From positions 3,799,040-3,863,039 of the forward strand of contig CAJSYZ010000009.1 in NCBI GenBank assembly GCA_910574455.1: 64,000 bases of DNA, in the 5' to 3' direction. Below are positions 11,088-21,029 of this stretch, in pieces (the first letter of the stretch is position 1; the number at the start of each line of letters is the position of its first letter). The DNA is from Trichaptum fuscoviolaceum. Taxonomy: Eukaryota > Basidiomycota > Agaricomycetes > Hymenochaetales > Trichaptaceae. The notes under the pieces were generated by a model. It was not told where the DNA came from. It did no database searches and saw only the letters and a program-made list of their open reading frames with translations. The translations under genes were made by a program, and so were the position numbers.

Positions 11088-11499
11088 GAGCGGGGGGAGT
11101 TTGGCGGGACTCCAACCGGGACGAGTGGGGGAGTCTTGACAGGACTCCAACCGTGAACGAGCGTGGGTTGCGGGATTGTCAGAGGGGACGCTTGACAGCG
11201 TTCGCGGCGAGGCGGGATTCCTGGCGGGGCAGGCTAGGGACGAACGAGGGCAGGTCGAGAGGCACGGGATGTCGAAGGGGTTAGCTAGGGCACCGCGGCA
11301 GGACGAGCGCAGGGCAGGGTTCGTGACCGGGCAGGATTGCGGGACAGCAATCCTTGACCGCTGTCGTGTTGGCTTACTCAAGGCCAGACAGAGGTCGGCT
11401 TGGGACGCAGTGGATCAATCTCCTAACTGCACTTCATGACTGTGGACGCGAGGCCGGGATCTGGTATCCGGGCATAGTCGAGAACCTACGAGGTCTCTG

Positions 11500-11556
11500 G
11501 ATAGCTATGGCTATGGCTATGGCTGTGGCAGGCTATGGCTATGGCTGTGGCTATGG
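11500..11556. repeat. CTATGG/CTGTGG hexamer repeat
   Basis: About nine near-perfect hexamers, GCTATG with GCTGTG variants, lie in the last third of the giant LTR. Confidence 0.85.
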
Positions 11557-13956
11557 TGAGTGACTTCGGGACTATGGCGAGGTACGGGGTTCGCTGGGGC
11601 GGGGAACCGAGCATGACGGGAGCGGGGAGCGAGCGGGGGATCATCCTAGAGTCGGGGGAACAACGAGGCGGGCTAGGGATGGATCGAGACACGGGGACGA
11701 GGCGGGGGACTGACGAGGAGACGTGGGCGAGGACAAGCAGGGGCGAGGAGGTCGTAGCGGGGCGGAACTCTTAGCAGGAGAATGCATGGCGAAGCAGAGG
11801 TTCTTCCGGGATCAGAGAGCGGGGGATCCTTTCGGGATCTTAGCCAAGGTCGTGATTTCGGGTTTCAGTATACCGGGTTCTGTTCGGGATTGCCTTAGAC
11901 ATGTTGGGGTCCTGGGGGATCCCGACAGCAGCTCGTATTTGCGCGGACCATTTCGAGAAAGTTATCATTGTCGAGCCTGAGGCGTGGCTGGACACCAATG
12001 AGGGCAGAACTCCAGTCTACGATAGCAATGGCGACTATATTGAGTCGAGCCGAGTGCACGCACGAACAAGAGTAGAGCAATATACGGCAGCACACAGTAT
12101 GCCTCTTCATAAACTATCCGGCTTAAGAAAAAGATACTTAGATGCCCTTCAGTTTTCCAGCCCTTAGCATTGCAAGCTCTGAATAGACTCTTCACTGTTT
12201 TCGAACAAAAAGTTAGAGAATTTGATGGACGGTACGCAAACACCTCCCTTTCTATTGCAGCTAAGAAAGATTCACATTCGCTACCCTGATTAGCATTGCA
12301 CCCGCTGAATTCAATCTACACGCCTTCGGTGGACACATAATGAAGCTCCCGGTAGCCTTCTATCCGAATGGCGGTGTTACAGACGGTTTCTTCATGAGCC
12401 GAGAAGCGTACGAGCGTTTGTTGCGTGGGCTAGTTCGGGATTACTCAAATCGGGTCCACTGGCTAACGGGAACAGTCAGTGGGCTCAATGTGGCGAAGGG
12501 TGCGACTCACAACGATGAAGGCAGGATAGAATCGGCGACGGTTCGAACTCCAGGCGGGGAGGAACAGGATATTTACGGGAGTTTGATAATCGGTGAGATC
12601 TAATCAATAAGCTTCATACTGGGAACTCATCAACCCCCGTCGATTGTCTCGAACCAGATTGCACTGGTAGAAGTCAGTCCGGGCTCAAATGGCTGAACCG
12701 CATCTCTCCCGACACCTTTGATGATCTGAGGCTCGACTATAACACTGTTCAACGATATTGCACCTACCGGTTCACAGTACCACACGAAGCGCGTGCACGG
12801 TTGCCCATTCCGGGAGGCTATGATCACTGCAGCCCGTGGTTCTACTGCTCCATGCCTATACCAGGCGTGGAGCGGAAGTACTTCGTGGTCGATAAGATTG
12901 ACGGGCATCGCGGTACGTCGGCTCCTTTCATGTTTTTGACTTGCTGGAAAAAAAGCTGGACCTGGTTCTCATTCTGTAGTTGAATTCGGGTTCGGGGGCT
13001 GGGGCGACCCACCACTCCCGCAGGACTTCTCGGAGATCAAGCCTTACTTTGAGAACTTCGGCGGATGCGAGCCCGTTCCACATTGGTTGATTGAGATGAT
13101 TGATATCCTCGTCGAATACAAAGATCAAGCAAGTATTGAAGGATTGAGGTTCCGTGAGCAATTCCTCTTCATCTGCAAGTAACGCGCACTGACATTCGAT
13201 TTCTGTCGGTCGAGCGGATAATTCCTGGATACAGTATGAGAACGCACAGTCTCTGCCATCAAATTTTGTAGCTTCGGGTGATTCTGTCATGGTAGTAAAC
13301 CCGACGTTTGGGTATGCTCCCTCCGGAATTTTAAAAATGAAATCTTCTGATAAATGAATGAATAGACAAGGCTGTACGAAGGCATGTATAGGTGCGATCA
13401 CACTGGACAGCCTCCTGCATTCTCGAAACATGTCAAACTCGACGAGCATACCAAATGGCTTTGGTCGTAGATTCTTCAAACTACACGCAGAAAAGATTGT
13501 TAGCGCTTGGTGAGTCAGCTCTCGATTATATCAAAACAATTCTCTCCACTAACTTAATCCTGTGTCGTCTGTATTTAGGGAGGGGACAAAGCCCACAGGT
13601 GAGCACACCTCTCCTAATGATTTCACTCACCTTGCTATGTATAATAAATGTGAACACCTACCTGCAGATTATCAATGGGATACGACTAGACCAGTGAAAG
13701 ACGAGAAGCTCTCCGACGAGTGGCTCGCCGCCGGGTTTGCGAATGCAATCATGCAACTGGCGAAGACGGTGCGTGTGCTGTTGTGTCTAAATATCATGAT
13801 CACTAACTGCAGGACTACTCTCAGGACATTCATGTCGATTCGGCACTTTGGCATGTTCGCAGCTTCCTCGCACCTCCGACCGCACTTTTGCAGCCATCCA
13901 TTCTTGCGAAAGTCTTGCTTCTCAAGCTCAAGCAAGCTATTGGATTATCGGTTTGA

Positions 13957-14345
13957 ACAGATATACGTGTTTGGTTGATCGGGTTCCGCTGGAGCGTGGC
14001 AGATCAATTGATGATAACATCACGAAAATCTCTAATTTCAGATAAGGCCCTTGTATGTACATTGTAGAGCCATAATGCATGGTAATGAGAAACCTTAATA
14101 TGTACACATATATAAGACGTAGGTGGTACTTTATCCCGGTATTGTAGTGACCATAATGGGTGGTAATGGACCGCCATATTGCAAGCCCTTGCAATGTGCC
14201 GCAATATTGACAGGCCCTTGCAATGTACTACCATATTGCTATAACAGGTAATAACATGATAAGGGCTCTGACATGTTCCTATTGCGGTACAACAATCTAT
14301 CCATATTAGGGTCACTAGTAATCATAGCACACTTGGTTCATTATT
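13957..14345. repeat. Intergenic DNA with internal duplications
   Basis: Two similar blocks start ATTGTAGAGCCATAATG (14061) and ATTGTAGTGACCATAATG (14142), each continuing TGGTAATG. The words CCCTTGCAATGT recur near 14188 and 14213. GTGACCATAATGGG and its loose reverse complement ending GGGTCAC (14316) hint at a decayed MITE. No gene is seen. Confidence 0.4.
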
Positions 14346-14520
14346 CCCGCGAACCGTAGGGTTCGCTTGGGTACCTTAGAAAAACGTAACTGTGTCGATT
14401 CTCTGCGAAAACTGATCCGGTCACGTGAAATTGCCTTTATGGGTAATTAACTCTTTATGGTAGGAGCTCCAGTCATGTGATGGTTTACCTACAACAGCAG
14501 GTTGTTTCCACGCGAATTTG
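14346..14520 (+). repeat. Leader module, copy 1
   Basis: It begins TTCCCGC, forms the stem GCGAACC/GGTTCGC (14350-14356 and 14361-14367, loop GTAG), then GGGTACCTTAG, AAAACG, AACTGTGTCGATTCTCTGC, ACTGATCCGGTCACGTGA and finally GGTTGTTTCCACGCG. Other copies are at 19.26, 20.50, 26.69 (partial) and 28.99 kb. Each stands just before a gene fragment. Confidence 0.75.
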
Positions 14521-15180
14521 ACAGTATTCTCCGTCGTCACCAACATACATCAAGCATTCAAAGGTGCTGCGCAGCAAACACCTCTTCAACAACTAGTTAT
14601 GTTCTTGCTAATGTGATCAAATGGCCAATCATAGGCGCTTTCTCAAAGCCAAAGCCAGAACAGTATAAAGGGTACATAAACATAAATTTTCACGAATGAA
14701 CAGCCGCTCATACCTAGTCGCACAAGGCAGCCAAGCTTCACCACATAGCCGGGCATGCAAACATGGCCTGGCCATACAAGGTTGCTGCCGAACTCTCCGT
14801 CCCAACAACTGTCTGAAGACCAATCTAATGTTTCCCGCCACAGAGACCGCTTTCTCCAACTCTGAATTACCCGGGCATGCAGATGCGGCTTGGAAGTAAC
14901 GGGATGGTTGCTGTTTGCGTAAGCTACTGCTACCCTGCTTATGCAGGGAACCGACGGCCGTCTTCCGTCATACTTTCCACAGCCTGAGAGCAGAGGGCGG
15001 CATTGGGCCTGACGTGGCCGGAGGCTGAAGTACCCAGGAACAGTTGTGGCATATCTCGAAAGTGGTGGTTGAGACTGGCGGTGAGACTTGGTGGTTGGAC
15101 TACCTCTCGGAAGTGGCCTCGTAACCACAAGGAGGGGTTCATAATGAAGAACCGGAAAGGTTGCACAAGTGGTGACTGTT
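14520..15180. other. No clear gene; unassigned cassette content
   Basis: Lies between leader copy 1 and a TFIIB fragment. A 189-codon minus-strand open frame (14643-15212) exists, but it has no recognisable motif and shows low-complexity composition, so it is not called. Confidence 0.4.
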
Positions 15181-15184
15181 GCAG

Positions 15185-15365
15185 CAGTGGGTGAACTCAA
15201 GACTGCAACCACTTGGATCTACCTCCCAATTTCAAGCTCATCTGTGGTGATGTGATCTTGGCTTGCTTGTGACTGACAGTTGTATACCTGTGTTGGTTGC
15301 TGAGGGTGACATCTACTTTACATGCCACCTTCTCGGGCAGTCAAAGTCCATAAAGGATTTAGATG
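15185..15365 (+). pseudogene. TFIIB fragment, second cyclin repeat (copy 1)
   Basis: TFIIB bridges TBP-bound promoters and RNA polymerase II. This fragment keeps CNHLDLPPNFKLICGDVI in one frame, the start of the second cyclin repeat, then stops at a TGA. Further bases still resemble the GNIYFTCHLLGQS region of copy 2 (26.3 kb), in a shifted frame. It is followed by the T-rich trailer shared with the other TFIIB copies. Confidence 0.65.
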
Positions 15366-15470
15366 TATAGACAGTAATAGACTTCTGTATGTAAAAATGA
15401 TTTTCTTCTCTTCCTCTTACAATAACTTCCCGCCCATTGACGGATAGCGGGCTTTGCTGTTAGATATCAA
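15366..15470 (+). repeat. Trailer module, copy 1 (decayed)
   Basis: AATAGACTTCTGTATGTAAA, then a T/C-rich stretch, then GCGGGCTTTGCTGT. The stem-loop seen in later trailers is partly lost here. Confidence 0.6.
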
Positions 15471-15499
15471 TAGTAGAGAAGACGTACCGGAGTAGAGCT

Positions 15500-15735
15500 T
15501 CTGCATGATGGAGTTTGCAACACTGTCCATCTCCTTCTGCTTCTCCTTGTACTCCTGCTTCGATGATTCCTGCGAGCCATCGAGCCATGAGATCGCCTCG
15601 TTAACGGAAGTCTAGCATGAACTTGCCATCGGGCTCAAACTTGTCCTTGAGCTTCTCGTCGTCCAGAGAGATAAGGAGGTTGTAGGAGTAGGACTCGTCG
15701 TCCGAGGCCTAGAAAGCTGCGCTTGTGAGCATACA
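15500..15735 (-). pseudogene. HSP70 lid-domain fragment (in E copy 1)
   Basis: HSP70 is the cytosolic ATP-dependent chaperone. Only the C-terminal helical lid remains. On the minus strand ESYSYNLLISLDDEKLKDKF is followed, after a frameshift, by VNEAISWLDGSQESSKQEY and SIMQKLYSG, ending at a GTACGTC donor. This matches the lid consensus (SYAYNLRNSL..EKL..WLD..Q..SKEEFE..NPIMQKLY). Nucleotide-binding and substrate-binding domains are absent. It marks the left end of the E repeat. Confidence 0.8.
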
Positions 15736-16823
15736 GCTCGCGCCCGAGAGGCGAGAGGCTGCGGAAGCAGAAGCAAGACGGCGTTTGCGCGAAGCAAACG
15801 CCTTCTTGCCCGTCGTCCATAGCTCTGAGAGGGTGAAGAAGAGGGAAGAGTGAAGAAAGAGAGAAAGACGACGTTCGTGATGCGTGCGGATAGCGCGCCA
15901 CGACCCTGAGAATCGCGAGAAATTACTATATATGGTATATCTCAGACTTTTTTTCCGCCTCAAACATATCAATAACATACGCTTTGAATTTAATGTAGAC
16001 ATACTGATCTCAGGCACAGTATATAATTAGATTTATTATACTCCAATGTATGTACACAAAAAAATGGGAGGCTAAAGTACTTGTTACAAGGGGTAAAAGG
16101 GCAAGACTACAATAGAAATGCATGATTCATGCACATATGCTCACATTCTCCGATTTCTCTTTTATCTTAAGTTCCCTTGATCGCTTTACATATTTTAAAT
16201 ACAACTCTATGTACATTAGAGAAGCTCTAGAAAAATTAGGGGCTCCTATTTATCTTTACAAAAGGCAACAAAAATGAAACAATCTCTAAAATTGGCCATT
16301 TTGAGCACTTTTGAGTCAAAATTCAACATTTACAGCTAGTTTCACTATATTAATGATGATTAAAAAATACAGATATGCTACATAGCAATAAACGAAGCTA
16401 TAATGAAGCAAAATCAGGTGTTAGAATGGAAGTTACTAAGGAAACAGTTGTGAGGTAAACAAATCAGTCCGAGAGTCGAACACATGTTCACAAGTTTCAC
16501 TCGAAGTGATGCATTCGAAGCACCACTTTCGAGTTCAACCACTTCCACACCACCTATTCACTCAATTCTTTTTTAGACTTCTACATAATGTAGACTAGAT
16601 TTGTTGTACAAAATATGGAAGTCTCATATGCACTCAAAAATATACAAATGAATAAATACTGTTAGATCAGCACTTTTTAGCATTATTGTGCTAATTACAC
16701 AACATCAGAGTACATAAATGCTACAATAATAAATATGATAATTTACTGTCAGATTGGCACGTTGGCTTAGCATAATGTGCCTGGAGCATGTATGAAAGAG
16801 TGTTTTAATTTTGAGAGAAAAGT

Positions 16824-16869
16824 GTGTCCGGCGATGCCTCGGACTAATGCTCCGGGAACCGCCGGACAC
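16824..16869. repeat. Hairpin 1 of E copy 1
   Basis: GTGTCCGGCG (16824-16833) pairs with CGCCGGACAC (16860-16869). E copy 2 keeps it at 24567-24612 with one wobble pair. Confidence 0.9.
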
Positions 16870-17046
16870 GACTTCGAGGACACAGACCTGTCGAAGGACA
16901 CCTTCGACAACGTCTATAAATCATAATTCTCACTCTTTTCGCGCAGCTTTTTTGTGTTTCAAATGTATATACATTAGATATTGTATTTAGATAATAATAT
17001 ACATAATTTAGAACATAACGAAAGAGAGAACAGACATACTAGCTTT

Positions 17047-17095
17047 AGCCTTTGCGAAGCGCCGATCACGAAGATCGTGCGCAGTCGCGAAGGCT
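17047..17095. repeat. Hairpin 2 of E copy 1, differently paired in copy 2
   Basis: AGCCTTTGCGA at one side pairs with TCGCGAAGGCT at the other, with an inner CGATC/GATCG stem. At 24786-24839 the corresponding hairpin uses other bases (GCGTCTGTG with CACAGACGC), keeping the fold. Confidence 0.8.
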
Positions 17096-17224
17096 CTTTC
17101 TGAATGCCGCAGTACTATCATCGCATTACCAGGGCATTTAAACCCCTTCTGATAGATATCTGTTCGTTTTACAGTCTATAAAATGGAAAACAATGAGTCA
17201 AGGTGCATTTGGTAGAACGGATTC

Positions 17225-17950
17225 ATGGGAGATGCACATACTTTCTTCTCCCTTTCCTGCGCAGCCACAGCAGCGTTGATCGACGACTTCTTGCGCGGGG
17301 TTGTCCCAGTCTTGAGTCGTTCGACCAGGGCCGTGCTTGACCTGCATCAAGCATCAAGCAGATCGGCCCCTGCCCGCTTTACTCTATCAGCACGCTCAAT
17401 ATTGGCAGCCAGATTGCCGATCATCGTCCAGCGCCCGCTGTTTGGAATCCGAGCCGCTCAACTGGTGCTGGAGATCGCGATCGTCCTGGGACGACTGATG
17501 AACACATATTTCCAATGGATTGCGCGGTGACGGAGGCGATTGTCGCTGTCGGTGCTTCAGTTGTTGCGATTGTTGTGTTTGCAGCGACTTCCGGGAGGAA
17601 GTTGACCGATGCTGCACCTGTTGTACTTGGATTTGGGAGAGCGGAGGAACGACGGGCATGAGGTGTGTCCTGTGATATATTTGAGGGCCTTGCAATGAAG
17701 ATGAGGGTGAGGATCGCACCATACAGTCACTCACACTGTAGCTACGTGTGATGGTTAGATTTAACGGCAAGAAGTGCAGGATCCAGTCTGACGCACCTGC
17801 CACATTTACGGCCTTCCTGCTCCTTCGCACCACCAAATTTGCGTTTGAATCCATCCAGCACACAAGTTGTAGAACGACATTTGAGAGAAGCAAGAGTTGA
17901 GAAGAGGCAAACGACGTAGTCGTCGTGAAAGTGGGAGAAAAGGACAAGGT
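17225..17950 (-). pseudogene. Coding-like block of E, unidentified
   Basis: A minus-strand open frame of 183 codons (17396-17947) contains NLVVRRSRKAVNVAGASDWI; E copy 2 has SLRRRSRKAVNAAGASDRI at the same place (25350-25700). A related reading in another frame (KCGRCVRLDPALLAVK) hints at a Cys-rich exon. Conservation between copies is higher here than in the flanks, so this was probably coding once. I cannot name the family. Confidence 0.4.
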
Positions 17951-17973
17951 CGACGCGCGCGCACGACACCGTT

Positions 17974-17991
17974 GTAAGCGCCGGCGCTTAC
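17974..17991. repeat. 18-bp perfect palindrome of E copy 1
   Basis: GTAAGCGCCGGCGCTTAC. In E copy 2 it is 20 bp long (25701-25720). Confidence 0.95.
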
Positions 17992-18334
17992 CTTTGCGCA
18001 GTGTCGCAACATTAATTGTAAATTAACGGCGACGTCATTTTGCAAATTAAAAAGATTTACCTATAGAACTAGCTCGAAGCTATTTTATATCAAATTACGA
18101 GGGGCCAGGCCCCGGTTACGGAATTATCGCATTGCAAATGCGCCAGAGATTGAAACCAGGCTGTATTACCGAATTCAGCCTGGTCCCTGACGCGGGGAAG
18201 CTGCCGCGAGGCGCCGGAAGGCGGCACCCCGGCATTAATCTGCCGCGCAGCGCAAAAAAGCTATGCTTCCCTTACCGCGATAACTATACAATCGGGTTGC
18301 GATAATTACCGCAAATCTATTAGATTATTAGTTG

Positions 18335-18625
18335 GTACGGCTCGTAGCTGCCGGAAATACGGGGCAAACTGCTCAAGCACGGTCAATCCCAACTGGTTGT
18401 CCAAGGTCGAATCACGGCACATGGGTGCATGTCACAGGCTTCAAGCGGGCACGCCACGTCCTCCCTGGCCATATTGCAGTTTGCTTAATTGGAAGTTGGC
18501 GCAAGGAACGAAGGCGGGTCGTTGGCGGTGGTATTGGGAATGATGGTGTCCTTGCGAATGTCACTGCAAAATTGAGTCCCCCTGGGCCCATAGTGGAAGG
18601 TGCGCCTATTTTGCTGCATTAACTG
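18335..18625 (+). pseudogene. Linker/leader exon of the GATA-type gene, fused to a Bsd2-like fragment
   Basis: The frame VAAGNTGQTAQARS matches VAAGNTGRTAQA in the GATA copies at 27.6 and 29.6 kb. After it the sequence leaves the GATA gene and matches 19.64-19.80 kb instead, ahead of the Bsd2-like fragment. The fusion is shared by both copies, so it predates their duplication. Confidence 0.5.
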
Positions 18626-18639
18626 ATTGCTTCTTTAGA

Positions 18640-19172
18640 AGACGGCGTCCATGTCATGTCGGAGGACACACAGAAGGATGCACGACCATCGTATGCCGAT
18701 GTTCAGGTGGATGCTGTCCCGCCGTACTGCGAGACAACAGTCCATGCGCTTTTGTCCTTATCTCCGGGAATGAGGCTTTCCAGGCGAGCTCCCGATTGAT
18801 GGTCTCGCAACGGGCACACTCTTCTCATTTGCTTGGAACATGCTTGTTTCTATTCGCATCCAATTCGTGGGCTTTCCGCTTACCTATGTCCTGCATACTA
18901 CACATGCGGCGAAGCTTTGTGCTTGTGCTGGTCTTGGCTTGCCGCTGCTGCAATATGGGTTTGCGTTGAGGATGGACAAGGATGACAAAGGCATAGGCAC
19001 AAATGCCTGTGGTGAAGAGAGCATGTGGGGCGGCTGGGGAAATCCTGAGGACACTGTACCTTTACCAGCGCCGACGTTTGATACAGCTGCGGCTGCTGAA
19101 AGTTGGGCAGCTACTCACAATGGGACTGTTCCTGTGGCAGATGCTTCTACGGCAGCAAGAGCATGTGTATAA
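18640..19172 (+). pseudogene. Bsd2/Ndfip-like membrane adaptor fragment, copy 1
   Basis: Bsd2/Ndfip proteins are Golgi/endosomal membrane adaptors that recruit Rsp5/NEDD4 ubiquitin ligases through PY motifs. After a TTCTTTAG splice acceptor, the frame reads VMSEDTQKDARPSY and AVPPYCETTVHA, containing a PPY motif. A frameshift follows, then LATGTLFSFAWNMLVSIRI, QFVGFPLTYVLHTTHAAK and LLQYGFALRMDKDDKG, the two membrane segments and the conserved LHTTHAA..G hairpin region. It ends TAAAAESWAATHNGT-like (TAAAAESW) and stops at 19170, before the expected last membrane segment. The PY motif has Cys where Trp or Glu is usual. It is non-functional as read. Confidence 0.75.
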
Positions 19173-19254
19173 TACTTCTGTACTGTATGTGTGCTTAAAA
19201 ATTCCCGCTACCCTTAAGGTAGCTGGGTATCCTATGGCGTATGCAACTGTGTCC
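19173..19254 (+). repeat. Trailer and stem-loop
   Basis: CTTCTGTACTGTATGTGTGC is followed by the stem GCTACC/GGTAGC (19207-19212, 19218-19223) and GGGTATCCTATGG, a diverged mini-version of the leader start. Confidence 0.55.
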
Positions 19255-19265
19255 GGCGCCTGCCA

Positions 19266-19435
19266 AATTCCCGCGACCTGTAGAGGTCGCTTGGGTACCT
19301 TAGGAAAACGCAACTGTGTCGATTCTCTGCGAAAACTGATCCGGTCACGTGAGTTTCCTAAATGGGTAATTAACCCTTTTAGGCAGGAGATTTAGTAATG
19401 TGATGGCTACCTTTGACGGAAGGTTGTTTCCACGC
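19266..19435 (+). repeat. Leader module, copy 2
   Basis: Stem GCGACCT/AGGTCGC (19273-19279, 19284-19290, loop GTAG), then TTGGGTACCTTAGGAAAACG and the same conserved stretch as copy 1, including ATCCGGTCACGTGA and GGTTGTTTCCACGCG. Confidence 0.8.
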
Positions 19436-19439
19436 GTTT

Positions 19440-19800
19440 TTGACGCCATCCGAGCCAGCAACAACAGCAGCCCCAGCGTCTCCGTGTCTACACCCTCAGT
19501 GCAAAGCCGACTTTGTCTGTGAGGACATCCAACACTGGCAACGAGCGGACACCAAGCGCAAATGTGTCGGGTGCAGTGAGCATTGTAGCTGCCGGAAACA
19601 CGGGGCAAACTACTCAAGCACAGCTGGTCCTGCTGCACGTCCAAGGTTGAATCGTGGCACATGGGTACGTGGCCCGGGCTTTGAGTGCGCACACCGCGTC
19701 CTCCCTGGCCGAATTTCAGATTGCTTAACTGGAAGTCAGTGCATGGAACGAAGGCGGGTCGTTGGCGGCAAGACTGGGAATAATGGTGTCTTTGCAAATG
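19440..19800 (+). pseudogene. GATA-gene first exon piece fused to Bsd2 upstream sequence
   Basis: NNSSPSVSVSTPSVQS matches NSSPIISVSTPRGGA of the GATA copy at 29.48 kb. The sequence stays similar through TSNTGNKRTPSA-like words and the AAGNTG block, then switches at about 19.64 kb to the sequence that precedes Bsd2 at 18.4-18.6 kb. It has stops in every frame as a fusion. Confidence 0.55.
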
Positions 19801-19844
19801 TTGCTAGTGGAAGGTGCGCCTATTTTACTGCATTAACTGATTGC

Positions 19845-20372
19845 TTCTTTAGAAGACGGCGTCCATGTTATGTCGGAGGACACACAGAAGGATGCACAAC
19901 CATCGTATGCTGCTGTTCAGGCGGATGCTGTCCCGCCGTACTGCGAGACGACAGTCCATGTGCATTTGTCCTCATCTCCGGGAATGAGGCTTTCCAGGCA
20001 AGCTCCCGATTGATGGTCTTGCAACAGGCATGCTCTTCTCATTTGCTTGGAACATGCACATTTCTATTTTCTTCAGATTCATGTGCTTTCTCCTTACTTA
20101 CCTCCTGCATACTACACATGCGGCAAAGCTCGGTGCTCATGCTGGTCTTGGCTTGACGCTGGATCAATACGGGTTTTGCATTGAGGACGGGCAAGGATGA
20201 CAAAGGCATAGGCACAAATGGTGAAGAAAGGATGTAGTGGGGAAATCCTGAGGACACTGTACCTTTACCGGCACCAACATTTGATACAGCTGCAGCTGCT
20301 GAAAATTGGGCAGCTACTCACAACGGAACTGTTCTTATGACAGATGCAACTGCGGCAGTAAGAGTATGGTGT
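19845..20372 (+). pseudogene. Bsd2/Ndfip-like membrane adaptor fragment, copy 2
   Basis: Colinear with copy 1, with the same TTCTTTAG acceptor, VMSEDTQKDAQPSYAAVQ, PPYCETTVH and the later membrane region in shifted frames. It carries more damage than copy 1: the LTYVLHTTHAA region is interrupted by frame changes, and the acidic GEESMWGGWGN region has a deletion near 20.22 kb. It is closed by the trailer and stem-loop. Confidence 0.7.
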
Positions 20373-20500
20373 ATAACAGTACTTCTGTACTACAGTATAT
20401 GAGTGCTTAAAAATATAATTTTTCTTCCTCTCACTCTTGCTCTAACCACATTCCCGGGAGCGGGCTTTGCTGTGAGTTAGCTCACAGCCTTTAACTGCTT
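20373..20500 (+). repeat. Trailer module with stem-loop
   Basis: TACTTCTGTACTACAGTATA, a T/C-rich stretch, TTCCCGGGAGCGGGCTTTG, then the stem CTGTGAG/CTCACAG (20470-20476, 20481-20487, loop TTAG) and CCTTTAACTGCTTG. Confidence 0.8.
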
Positions 20501-20501
20501 G

Positions 20502-20640
20502 TTCCCGCGACCTAGGGGTCGCTAGGGTACCTTAGAAAAACGCAACTGTCCGGATTCTCTGCCAAAACTCATCCGGTCTCGTGACTCACACTTTCGGTAC
20601 CGAAACTGCCTTTCAAAGCAAGTTGTTCTCACGTTGTTTT
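20502..20640 (+). repeat. Leader module, copy 3
   Basis: Stem GCGACC/GGTCGC (20507-20512, 20517-20522), GGGTACCTTAG, AAAACGCAACTGTCCGGATT, then the palindrome TTTCGGTACCGAAA (20592-20605) and TTGTTCTCACG. It abuts the trailer of the Bsd2 copy 2 cassette. Confidence 0.8.
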
Positions 20641-20689
20641 TCTTCGTCGCCAAATGGCCAGACTTACATGTATCCAACTACTTACTACT

Positions 20690-20945
20690 ACTACTGCTGT
20701 GCTGCTCATCGGGCTACTCAATGGCTCGGACGGTGCATGCAGGAGGAATGCGGTGCCATTCCTGAACTAGAAGACAAGGAGGGCGAGGTACGTAGCTTCA
20801 CTTAATATTTATCGTCCTCTGACCCTTTCTCCCTGCTTTTAGACAGCTTTGCATAAAGCTGCATTGAATGGCCATTTAGCTGCAGTCAAATACCTTGTAC
20901 ACGCCGGAGCTGAGTTCTATGCAGAATTTGACAACTATGGTGAGT
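20690..20945 (+). pseudogene. Ankyrin-repeat protein fragment
   Basis: An exon ending CGAIPELEDKEGE joins, across a GTACGT...TTTTAG intron (about 20786-20841), to TALHKAALNGHLAAVKYLVH and AGAEFYAEFDNYG. TALHxAAxxGHLxxVxxLxxxGA is the ankyrin repeat consensus. Another GTGAGT donor follows at 20939. Only one repeat is left; the parent gene cannot be identified. Confidence 0.7.
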
Positions 20946-21029
20946 CATTTAGGGGCTGTGCGTATTTCGTGAAGGCCAATTAGATGAACGACTCGCAATC
21001 CACAGGACCTGGGGCAATCTCCTCTCAGC

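Larger units (their letters stand above)
8579..11927 (+). mobile_element. Giant solo LTR (about 2.5 kb without its nested insert)
   Basis: The element starts TGTTACGACC and ends GATCCCGACA. It is flanked by the perfect 5-bp duplication GCAGC (8574-8578 and 11928-11932). The 5'-TG...CA-3' ends and the 5-bp TSD mark it as an LTR of a retrotransposon, probably Ty3/gypsy-like. No gag, pol, primer-binding site or second LTR is present, so it is a solo LTR. It is filled with short G-rich words of the type GCGGGATTC. It is interrupted at 10270-11087 by another solo LTR with matching end sequences. Confidence 0.9.
8300..13956 (+). pseudogene. FAD-dependent oxidoreductase/monooxygenase gene split by nested solo LTRs
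   Basis: Probably a membrane-anchored flavoprotein of the fungal FAD/NAD(P)-binding monooxygenase type. Hand-built exons are 8300-8505, 8558-8578 plus 11933-12096, 12153-12231, 12294-12592, 12658-12912, 12980-13153, 13215-13311, 13366-13509, 13579-13598, 13668-13768 and 13813-13956. Every intron is GT-AG and the frame is kept throughout. The N-terminus (residues 5-40) is hydrophobic. Next comes the dinucleotide-binding motif VVCGGSIAGLWAARICADHF with VIIVEPEAW behind it, then HIMKLPVAFYP, the DCTG motif, and VASGDSVMVVNP before GQGCTKA, matching the second FAD-contact region of such enzymes. The 2.5-kb solo LTR sits in the codon after GLWA. Removing it with one TSD copy restores the frame exactly. 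The interruption is the only defect seen, so it is probably recent. The substrate cannot be inferred. Confidence 0.85.
15470..18340 (+). repeat. Large E repeat, copy 1
   Basis: This 2.9-kb block is colinear with 22.09-26.07 kb (copy 2, minus its LTR). In order it has the HSP70 lid fragment, a hairpin GGCGTTTGC/GCAAACGCC (15778-15800), an AT-rich core of about 1.2 kb, two hairpins (16824-16869, 17047-17095), a minus-strand coding-like block with RRSRKAVNVAGASD, an 18-bp palindrome (17974-17991), and a GC-rich end closing at TTAGTTGGTACGGCTCG. No transposase is seen. It may be a non-autonomous element or a duplicated genomic segment. Confidence 0.7.

Noticed and set aside
14643..15212. 189-codon minus-strand open frame
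   Set aside because: No motif, no splice context, low-complexity composition, and it overlaps the decayed start of a TFIIB relic on the other strand.
19413..20156. 247-codon plus-strand open frame
   Set aside because: Long by chance: it crosses a GATA piece, an intron and the Bsd2-like fragment in the wrong frame; the recognised motifs lie in other frames.
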